Shown here piece by piece: positions 56,572 to 64,000 of a stretch of 64,000 nucleotides of DNA (positions are counted from its first letter, which is position 1; each line of letters starts with the position of its first letter). The stretch covers positions 310,001-374,000 of the forward strand of contig BPQB01000025.1 of assembly GCA_019973155.2 (NCBI GenBank), given 5' to 3'. The position numbers and the translations under genes are program-made. Origin of the DNA: Phanerochaete sordida (taxonomy: Eukaryota; Basidiomycota; Agaricomycetes; Polyporales; Phanerochaetaceae). Below the pieces are notes generated by a model. That model was not told where the DNA came from. It made no database searches and was given only the letters and a program-made list of their open reading frames with translations.

Positions 56572-58113
56572 TCAAACCATGCTATCATTCCTAAGGGTAG
56601 CACGATCGGAGCCCCATAGCGTCTCAGCGACAGACTCGACGTCGCTCGGCCTGAGGCTGGGCAGGATCTCGATCTGAGCGGGCCCTTCCTCGTCGAATTT
56701 GTCCTTGACGACCTCCACGACCTCCGCTGCTTTCGCCTCCGCAGGCACCGCACCAGGCTTGTCGAAGATCGACCCGTCCCAAATGGCGACGAGGCTCCGG
56801 AGGAAGGTGACGATCCACAGCAGAAACACGAGGCCCGCCCAGCCCGCGCCGAACGCGCGGAAGAACGGGCTGTCGAGCGCGGTGCCGAGCTGGATCGAGA
56901 GCGCCGCGAAGACGCCGTTCGGCACGACGACACACCAGTGCGAGATCGTGAAGCGCGGGAGGTCGTGCGCGCGGCGCGCGATCGAGAAGCACGCGACGGC
57001 GACCCACGCGACGCCCATGCTCCAGAGCGCGTACGCGCCGCAGATGCACGCGCCGTACGCGACGGCGCCCGGGAGCGCGGCGGCGGGCGCGGGGCCGGGC
57101 GCGGCGGGGAGGAGCGCGGCGAGGTCTGCGCCGGCGGTGAGCAGCGCGAAGCCGCCCTGGCCGAGCGGCGTGAGCGTCGTGAACGTGCTGAGCACGACCG
57201 TCGCGTCGAGCGGGCCGTGCAGGTAGAGGCGCAGCAGGAACGCGGTCGTGAGCATCATGGTGAAGCTGAGGCCGATCGCGAGCATCGCCGCGGAGACGGA
57301 GACGGAGAGGAGCGCGAGCACGTGGGAGTGCGCCTGCAGCGAGCGCGCGAAGAGCCCGCCTGAGGCGGACATCGTGATGAGGGTGATGACGGGGACCATC
57401 CACGACGGGCGTAGCTTGGAGAGGTCATTGGACTGCTCGCCCAGCATGAGGTAGATGAGCCCGAAGGCGACCATGCATGCCAGGACAGAGTCGAGCCACC
57501 ATAATCCCCAAAGGGTGTATAGGAGCACCTTGTCCCCTGTGCCCCAGTCTCTGTTTACGGACTATGCCAGGGTCAGTGTGACGTCTGCAGCGGTGGTGCA
57601 GCCCACTTACGAGAGCAGCGTTAATGAGCGATGCCGCACCGTTGGTGAAGAAGCCGATGAATAGGCTCGTCGCCGGGTCAGTTAACATCAACACACGGTC
57701 CTGTTCACGTAAAGTGAGCTCCCATGGATGGTAATTACGAAGTACTCCCGCACCTTGGGAAACATCGTGCAACGTGCAACGGCCCAGACGCACAGCATCA
57801 CGAAGAGTACGAGGTCGAACAGAAAGAGCGACAGCGCTGCAACCTTGAACGCGCCGGTGCCGTCTTGGTAGGGAAAGTTGTGCAGCAGGGAGGAGCACAC
57901 GCCGGTGGCCATCACGACGACATGCCACTGCCACGAGAAGTTGCTAGGAGCGATCGGTCAATAACCGCGCGTGCCGAGGACAAGAACCCGTGCGGCTTAC
58001 TGTATGCGCTCGCGCCACAGCGCCGTCCCTGCAGCGGGTGTGGGCTGAGGAGCCGAAAGCGGAGGTATATAGGGAAGCGCGGCCTCGATGTGCTCGACCT
58101 CCTTTGCCTCCAT
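56572..58113 (-). CDS. SLAC1/TDT-family anion transporter (Ssu1 or Mae1 type), copy 1
   Basis: Ten-helix membrane transporter; fungal members export sulfite (Ssu1) or carry malate. Start MEAKEVEHIEAALPYIPPLS at 58113. Exon 2 begins NFSWQWHVVVMATGVCSSLL, the hallmark first helix; exon 3 has LTDPATSLFIGFFTNGAASL and INAAL; the last exon begins SVNRDWGTGDKVLLYTLWGL and carries the remaining helices (GLFARSLQAHSHVLALLSVS, LDATVVLSTFTTLTPLGQGG, ISHWCVVVPNGVFAALSIQL, GTALDSPFFRAFG). The conserved Phe pore-region TPLGQGGFA and FPNG-like VVPNGVFA segments are present. The acidic C-terminal tail ends LRNDSMV. Substrate cannot be decided. The gene lies in tandem with a second member, separated by a tRNA gene. 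Confidence 0.92.
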
Positions 58114-59101
58114 GGTAGCTGGTATGAGCACAGGACAGAGCACAGGACAGAGCGCGACGTTGGGAAGGTAGGCTAGGGTGCATTGGAGTTTGTTCTTGCC
58201 CTCCGAAGCGTATATGTACTCACGAAGTACAGCGAGCTGCGTCCTATTATTGCGCTCTGCGGTCCTCTGGGCACTTTGCGGCTCGCTCTGGGCTCATAGC
58301 GGGCCGCGTGAAGGACGAACGGGAGAGTCAAGGTGCGGGTAAAATCTGCGCTAACCGGCGGCGGAGACGGTGCGTTTCCATATGCGAGCTCGAGACGATC
58401 TGTTTGGTTGCGCTAGTGGTGCAGCGTTTGTGCTCGCTTCTTGCGTGAACGCAGCTGCAGGGCTGGGAAGAGGGTGTGAGAAGCATGCGGGATTATAGCG
58501 ATAAGCCCGCTGTGAGAAAACATCCGCGAGCGATGGAGGCTTTTTCGCTTCTCATGGAGAAGGGCCGGCTGTTGCAAGCAAGCTATTGATGACCGTACGC
58601 TATTCATTGAGGCCTCTCGAGTCGTCTGGCGCATGTTACACCTAGCCTCGTGGCTGCTCAGCTCGGTGAGGAAACCGAGGACGCGCACCGAGGGTAACGG
58701 AGCTAAGCACGCCGGCGTATACCAAAGCAGTTCGAGTGTAATTCGATGCAGTAGAGACGCCTACAGACCTACCAGAAAGCGAAGTGTGAGCATGTTCAAT
58801 GCGGCATCAATGTATAGGGAAAATCATGTTGGCGGCAGCTCACAATCCAAAGTTGTACAAGGACAATCCATGTCGTGGGTGCCCAGCAGAGTTGTGCACT
58901 GAGTGATATTACCAGAAACGTCGCCTTGGCGGCTTTCGAAGTCATGCGGCGGGCAGAACGCGAGGCTGTGCAGGACCAGCAAGCTGCTGCACCGCGAACG
59001 AACCGCGAGGCTCGGCATGCTCCGGATCACCAGGCTTTGTGGCGTTTAGCGCTTTGCTTCCGCTGTGCGTATCTATATATGACCTAAGGCCCAAGAAATA
59101 A
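58114..59101. other. Intergenic region upstream of TDT copy 1
   Basis: Likely promoter of TDT copy 1. Contains two direct copies of a 12-bp unit (GAGCACAGGACA, 58126-58149) just upstream of its ATG. No gene recognised in the rest. Confidence 0.4.
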
Positions 59102-59186
59102 GGGCGCATGGTGTAGTTGGTTATCACATCCGCTTAGCATTGTTTGCACTTGCGGGGGGTGCTGGGTTCAATTCCCAGTGCGTCCA
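59102..59186 (+). tRNA. tRNA-Ala (anticodon AGC) with short intron
   Basis: Cloverleaf read by eye. Acceptor stem GGGCGCA pairs with TGCGTCC (one G:U), discriminator A. D stem GTGT/ACAT with loop AGTTGGTTATC. Anticodon stem TCCGC/GCGGG, loop TTAGCAT, anticodon AGC at 59136-59138. T stem CTGGG/CCCAG with loop TTCAATT, giving an A box TGGTGTAGTTGG and a B box GGTTCAATTCC-like. Between position 37 (A at 59139) and the 3' half of the anticodon stem there are 11 extra bases (59140-59150), the canonical 37/38 intron site. Mature length is about 74 nt. It sits between two TDT transporter genes, on the opposite strand. Confidence 0.93.
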
Positions 59187-59191
59187 TTTTT
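59187..59191 (+). terminator. RNA polymerase III terminator of tRNA-Ala
   Basis: Run of five T directly after the tRNA; a second longer T run lies at about 59212-59221. Confidence 0.7.
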
Positions 59192-59545
59192 GATTCAGAA
59201 CACTTTTTGTCACTTTTTTTTGTTACATATCGCAGCATCGCTACGCCGTGCTGTGTATTTCATGCAAGCTCCAGATATCAGGCTCCTCAGGGTCCAGACG
59301 GCAACCTACAGGGCTGTTCCAGAGAGATATGATTGGATGATTATGCTAGGATATACTGTACAAGCCGCATCTCCGTGCGCAGCCTGTCTATTGCCCCAAG
59401 TAGTGCTACATGCTATTAGTGTTTCCCGGATTCAAGGCGTGAAGGCATAAAGAAATCGTTACTGGTGGTATGAACAAATCGTCAACGTATCACAGAGGAG
59501 GGAGGACGAATCAGGGGTGCGTAGTGGAGAGTGCAGCCGACGAAC
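59192..59545. other. Intergenic region
   Basis: About 350 bp, AT-richer than the flanking genes, probably trailer of the tRNA locus plus the 3' UTR of TDT copy 2. No gene seen. Confidence 0.35.
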
Positions 59546-61249
59546 TCATGCGACTGGCCCAGAAATCTCTACTGCATGTGCGAGGCCGTCAACAGGTGTC
59601 GCACGCCCGCTGTCGTGCGGTGACGCCGACTTCCCAACCTGCGAGCTGCTTGAGTGCGTGAGACGCATCGCGCTGCCCCGCGCGACAAGCGTCGAGCGGT
59701 CGTCGCGTTCAGGCGAGTGCTCGCGCGGCGCATGCGCGGGCTCCGGCTGCGACACGTGCGTGTGCTCGTGCAGCGCGCCCTTCTCGGCGTCGCGGTGGTG
59801 CCGGTGGTGGCGCTTCGTGCGGCGGTGGTCGAGGTAGTACTTGTGCGGGAGGAACATCGTGCCGGTGACGAAGGCGGGGATCGTGCGGAGCATGAGCGCG
59901 GTCCAGAGGAGCATGACGATGATGCTCCACGCGGCGCCGAAGCCGTGGTAGAAGCGGCTCTTGAGGACGTTCCCGAGCTGCACGGTGAGGAGCGCGTACG
60001 TGCCGTTCGGGAAGACTGCGCCCCACCACGCGAGGCCGAAGTTCGGGAGCTTGCGCGCGCGGCGGATGAGGACGAAGAGCGAGAGCATGATCCAGCAGAA
60101 GCCCATGCACCAGCACAGGTATGCGCCGCAGAAGCACACGCTGAAGAGCAGCTTGCCCGCGATCGCGATCTCGGGGAAGTCGCTCCCGGACATGTACGGA
60201 ACAAGCAGGGACAGGTTCTGGCCGTTGATGAGGAGCGAGAAGCCGCCCTGGCCGAGAGGGGTGAGGATGTTCCATGTGGCGAGGGCAATGAGGCCGTCCG
60301 GAGCGCCGTGGAGGAAGAGGCGCATGAGGAAGCCGAAGGTGATCATCGTCGTGAAGCAGAGACCCATAAGGCCCATTGTAATTGCAAATGTCGTGGTAAT
60401 GAGCGCGAGGCGAGGGAATTCAGGGTAGAGCGTGCCGGCGAGGAGGCCGCCGCAGGTCGAGGACGCGATCATGGAGACGCAGGGGATGATCCAGATGGCC
60501 ATGATCTTGCCCATGTCTTTCGTCTTCTGACCAATGATGAAGTAGATGACGCCAAACGCGGTAAACCAGGCGACGGCGGCGTCGAGGTACCAGAGGCCGT
60601 ACATGGCAAAGAGGAAGCGGTTCTTGGCTCCCGGGTGCCAGTCACGGATGACATTCTGTGCGAGGGGAAGGGAAGTCAGGTGACCGCCGTGCGAGCAGGA
60701 AGGGCGGCACGTACCACTGCTGCGTCGATGAGACCGGCGCCGCCGACGGCGAGGAAGCCCGCGAAGGAGCTCTTGGCCGGGTCGGTGATGTGCGTGAGAG
60801 CATCCTGCGGCAACGGGGTCAGCACCTGACGGACTCGGGTACGGGCGGGAGCACAGCATACCTTTGGGTACATGATGACCTTGGCAATTTTGGCAGCCAC
60901 GTTGAAGACGAATGCAATGAGTGCTATTATAAGCAGTATGCACGCGAGAACCTTGAGGGCGTTGGCGCTGTTGTGGTACGGAAATATGTGCATGACGGAG
61001 GAGACGACGGCGGTAGCGGTGACGAGACCGTGCCATTGCCATGAGTAGTTTCTGGCAAGGGTCAGCAGCGTTGTGGCGCATGATGGCTGCCAGTGCTCAC
61101 TTTATGCGGGTACGCCACGGCACCCATTTTACATGGCGACGGAGCCACGAGATGTACCTGAGCTGGTGCGGGGGCGGGCTCGCAGCGGGAGGCTGCACAT
61201 GGGTCGGGAGGTCTGAGCCCGCGGGCTTGACTGGATGGACGTCAGCCAT
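59546..61249 (-). CDS. SLAC1/TDT-family anion transporter (Ssu1 or Mae1 type), copy 2, with His-rich tail
   Basis: Paralogue of the previous transporter. Start MADVHPVKPAGSDLPTHVQP at 61249, with RYISWLRRHVKWVPWRTRIK before the first intron. Exon 2 NYSWQWHGLVTATAVVSSVM; exon 3 DALTHITDPAKSSFAGFLAV with GGAGLIDAAVV; last exon QNVIRDWHPGAKNRFLFAMY, GLWYLDAAVAWFTAFGVIYF, CGGLLAGTLYPEFPRLALIT, TWNILTPLGQGGFSLLINGQ, LAWWGAVFPNGTYALLTVQL and LKSRFYHGFGAAWSIIVMLL. The long C-terminal tail is hydrophilic and His-rich (DHRRTKRHHRHHRDAEKGAL, HEHTHVSQPEPAHAPREHSP), absent from copy 1. The core helices are well conserved, so it is probably a functional transporter of a small anion. Confidence 0.92.
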
Positions 61250-61896
61250 CAGCGGGGCAGGATGTAAGGGAGGCGGAGGGCGGGCGGTGGTAGCGGAACA
61301 AGCTCAGCAGGTGAGGCTTTTGTAACGAGAGCAGAAGACGATCATAATAGAACCGCGTTACATTCCGATTACGACGTGAGCTTACAGAGTTGACTCAAGC
61401 ATGCCAATCATGGTTATTTTCGCGCGCGATGCTCCGTGTGCCCAGGGAGCGAGCCAATTTCCAACAAACCCTCGCCGCGGTTGCTCTCGAGGTCAGACTA
61501 CCTCGATTTCCCGATCGGGCGATGCCGGGCTGGACTCGAGTACCTCGCTGGCCAATGGGGAGCGCGCGCCTTTACCCGACCCGCAGAATGAAACACAGGC
61601 GAGCGAGGAGATGCGAATCTGTCCGAGGTCCGCCATGCTGCCGGGATCCAGTGTTTGCGCGTCACGTTTGGGAGCGAGCCTCTCTTTGTCACATTGCCTC
61701 GCCCCTGGACCCTCGGCCGCACGGTGGGGTGGCGCACTCTACCAATACCCATAGGCGTCTAGTGTTACAGGAACAGCTCAGTAAGTACGACGGCGGCGGG
61801 CGTGACCACGTCGGCCTCAGCGAGCACGCGCAGCGTCGCCGAGCCTGACAGGCCTGATGAACAATGCGTCCGCGGAGCGAGGCGGGGCGCCCCTGC

Positions 61897-63871
61897 CTAC
61901 CCTCCGAACCGCGCGAGCCGCCTCCTCCTGATCTCCTCCATCGACAGCTGCGGCTCTGGCGCGGCCGCACCCACGTCCGCCTCGGACTCGGTTTCGATTT
62001 CCTCGTCCTCGTCCTCTGGCACGTGCGGGGGCACCACAGTCGCGGATATCGGTGCGCCTGCCACAGGCGGGGCTGCAGGCATGCTGGGCGCGCGTGCAGG
62101 CGGGCTCTGCGGCACCTGGAAGCCCTCAGGCAGCATCTCGAGCGACGCCCTGAGCGCGGCCTGCAGCTCGGCGTCTTCGTCGTCGTACACCCTGTCGCCG
62201 CCAAACGCGGGTGGGTGCCCGCTCGCACGCGGTACCGCCGGCGCGTCATCTTCCTGCGCCCCCGATCCGCCCACGGCTTCGTGCAGCGCGCGGCTCTCTT
62301 CTATCGCCCGCATGAGCTCAGCCTCCTCCTCCTCCGCCCTCGTATTCCGCCGCCTAATTCCCGCCTCCGCCAGCGCCGCCTCCTCCTGGTAATTGTCACG
62401 CAGCGCCGCTTCCTGCTGGCGCCGCACGTGCTCCATGTACGCCTGGCTGCGCGCGCGGCTCGCTGCGAGCGGGTCTGCGTCCGGTGCGGGGGCGAGCTGC
62501 GCGTAGCGGTTGACAGCCGGAGGTGCGAGCTCCTCAATCTCGATATCCTCGTCCTCATCCTCAGGCTCCTCGAGCACGGGCACGCCATAGCGCGCCTGTC
62601 CGCGCCCAACAGGCGTCCGTGTCCCTGAGCCAAATATAGGGTCGCGCGCTGCCGCGGCAACCGGGGCGGGGTACGGTGGATCGTGATGCTCCCAAGGCGC
62701 GGCTCCCGCCAGAGAGGCCTGCAGTGCTGCTTGAAGCTCCATGTCTTCGTCTTCGAAGCCCTCGATCGACGCATGCGATGCTGCGGGCTGCCCGCGGGTC
62801 CGCCCTGCCCCGGTATCTTCTGGGATCGCCGTTGCGAATTCATCTGCCTCTGTTCGCGGTAACGCAAGTGGACCTTCTGGATCCTTTTGCGTCACTACAA
62901 AGACCGAGTAACCTGAACACCGGGGTTGAATATGTTATGTGCAATTCTCTGATAGACGTGCCAATACAAACGGACTTACCCTCTTCTTCTGCCTGTTGCA
63001 GGAACATGCCAAGATACAATTTGCCGACCCACTCGGGCCTGGCGAGAAACGAGTTCAGGTTGAACCAATGGCCCTCGCCTGGATCGCGCGCAGCATCCGT
63101 GAGGGCGGGCCCGAATCTGCGGAGTGTGTACCAATGTTGATGCTGATTGAGGATGAAAGCAAGCTGGGACCTGCGCCACAAATACAGATCAATGGAGGTC
63201 CGCCACGCAAGAGGCCAATTGAGCTTACTGCGGACGATCCTGGAAAGGCCGCATCTCTTCACTTCGCCATCGGATGAGGCTGACCGGAAATTAGAAACGT
63301 GCTTGCGGTGGACGACGGACAGGCGTACGTTAGATTCCAGACTTGCAGAGCTTCTTCTAGCACTTGGACCGAGAAAAACCCTGGCAGAGAGAACTCGGTA
63401 AGCATTGAAGTTCTGGCGGGATAGCAGCGTGCCAGGAGCGACCAGTCTGGAGGTATGCAGCTGCGGGTTGACCAATGTAGCCAGCTCTCCTCGAGTGACG
63501 GCAAGCGCCACCTCTGCGCGGGCAAGCAAACTGGGGACTCACCAGTATCGTCCATGTTCGTGCTCTCATGTCCACGGCGGTCTTCGTCGTAAGTGTCCTC
63601 CAGGGCATCAAGTCTGTGTGCGATCTCCGAGAGGTCGGGCGCGGAGAACTGCAAGGCCGGAGGTCAGTTCGCGGTGGGGTCGGACGCTCAGAGTAGTTCG
63701 ACTGACATATGGGCCCTCTGTGGCGTCGGCAGCGCTTTAGCGGGGGAGGGGAGGAGATAGAGGTAGAAGCGTACGGAGAAGAGAGTTCAGCGCATGCTGT
63801 GCGCATAGCATAGAGCCCTCCTGCTGCCTCTCATGATAGATGTGTGGAATTAGGTCGTCGATGGTGGCCAT
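61897..63871 (-). CDS. Ataxin-3-like deubiquitinase (Josephin domain plus UIMs)
   Basis: Cysteine protease that trims ubiquitin chains in proteasomal quality control. Start MATIDDLIPHIYHERQQEGS; the active-site motif is QEGSMLCAQHALNSLL with the catalytic Cys. Further exons read FSAPDLSEIAHRLDALEDTY, FSVQVLEEALQVWNL, QLAFILNQHQHWYTLRRFG (the catalytic His in HWYTLR) and GEGHWFNLNSFLARPEWVGK, LYLGMFLQQAEEEG (the Asn-containing WFNLNS motif). The last exon is hydrophilic and carries ubiquitin-interaction motifs: DEDMELQAALQASLAG, EEEEAELMRAIEESRALHE and DEDAELQAALRASLEML, ending EEIRRRRLARFGG. The Josephin catalytic triad is complete. Lacks the polyglutamine tract of the human protein. Confidence 0.95.
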
Positions 63872-64000
63872 CGCCGCGCCTTGTATGCTTGTCCGTCGTC
63901 GAAATCCAATAGATCCAGCGAATCAGTCGCTACCACACGGCGTGCAAATAATTGGGCGAGGTGGCGGGCGGTGGTGGTGGGTGCGGGTAAAAGGGCGGAG
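63872..64000. other. 5' flank of the ataxin-3-like gene
   Basis: Presumed promoter and leader; GC-rich with purine-rich plus strand at the edge of the window. No motif recognised. Confidence 0.3.

Noticed and set aside
58126..58149. Two tandem 12-bp repeats as a possible transposon footprint
   Set aside because: Only two copies, no element between them, and the site is a gene leader; a local slippage duplication is enough.
59654..60829. 391-codon plus-strand open frame
   Set aside because: Antisense shadow of TDT copy 2; Arg/Glu/Ala-rich with no motifs, caused by high GC and codon bias.
1..64000. CRISPR arrays, bacterial defence systems, prophage or biosynthetic cluster
   Set aside because: The window is eukaryotic with spliced genes; no regularly spaced repeats, phage genes or co-located biosynthetic enzymes were seen.

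Overview
The window reads as nuclear DNA of a filamentous basidiomycete, most likely an Agaricomycete of the Polyporales type. Genes are split by many short introns (about 45-60 nt, GTRNGY donors), coding sequence is GC-rich, and several families are typical of mushroom-forming fungi: a CBM5/12-DM9 protein, an F-box protein of the polypore type, a DUF7727 membrane protein, a lectin-like single-pass membrane protein, and a secreted GH16 enzyme that by memory resembles the Phanerochaete laminarinase Lam16A. All gene models are my own reading of splice signals and family motifs; no search was run.

Layout. 1-2 kb: 5' part of a low-complexity protein (minus). 2.8-4.6 kb: CBM5/12-DM9 protein (plus). 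4.6-7.6 kb: CpG-rich stretch without a credible gene. 7.7-9.4 kb: nuclear-type protein with a helical C-terminal domain (plus), followed by a long CT-rich tail and a second CpG-rich stretch. 12.2-13.1 kb: ribosomal protein uS7/RPS5 (minus). 14.3-16.3 kb: RRM-like/coiled-coil protein (plus). 16.6-17.6 kb: BTB protein (minus). 18.2-19.4 kb: RING protein (plus). 20.2-20.7 kb: tiny four-exon membrane protein (minus). 21.2-23.8 kb: DEAD-box helicase Dbp7 (minus), divergent from an MFS DHA1 transporter (24.1-26.3 kb). 26.5-27.9 kb: GH16 laminarinase (minus). 29.8-33.3 kb: F-box protein with a 1.64-kb interruption (plus). 35.3-37.7 kb: tandem pair of PNPOx-like flavoproteins with C-terminal membrane tails (plus). 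37.9-41.7 kb: SPT23/MGA2 membrane-tethered transcription factor (minus), divergent from a NUP50/Nup2 nucleoporin (42.0-44.3 kb). 44.5-46.5 kb: Gyp1-type Rab GAP (minus). 46.8-50.1 kb: large conserved fungal protein ending in a HicA-like domain (minus). 50.8-52.7 kb: lectin-like membrane protein (plus). 53.1-53.8 kb: DUF7727 protein (plus). 54.5-55.8 kb: Ap4A phosphorylase (plus). 56.6-58.1 and 59.5-61.2 kb: two SLAC1/Ssu1-type (TDT) transporters (minus) with an intron-containing tRNA-Ala(AGC) between them. 61.9-63.9 kb: ataxin-3/Josephin deubiquitinase (minus).

Most genes are unrelated housekeeping or accessory functions; I see no biosynthetic cluster, defence system or CRISPR array. The only local family groupings are the two tandem duplications (PNPOx-like, TDT). 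The observations most worth checking are the HicA-like domain at the end of a large eukaryotic protein, the F-box gene whose start codon appears to be made by splicing and whose F-box is split by a 1.64-kb insert holding LRR-like coding remnants, the splice-frame conflict between the two catalytic glutamates of the GH16 gene, a 10-nt microexon in the DM9 gene, and the intron in tRNA-Ala.
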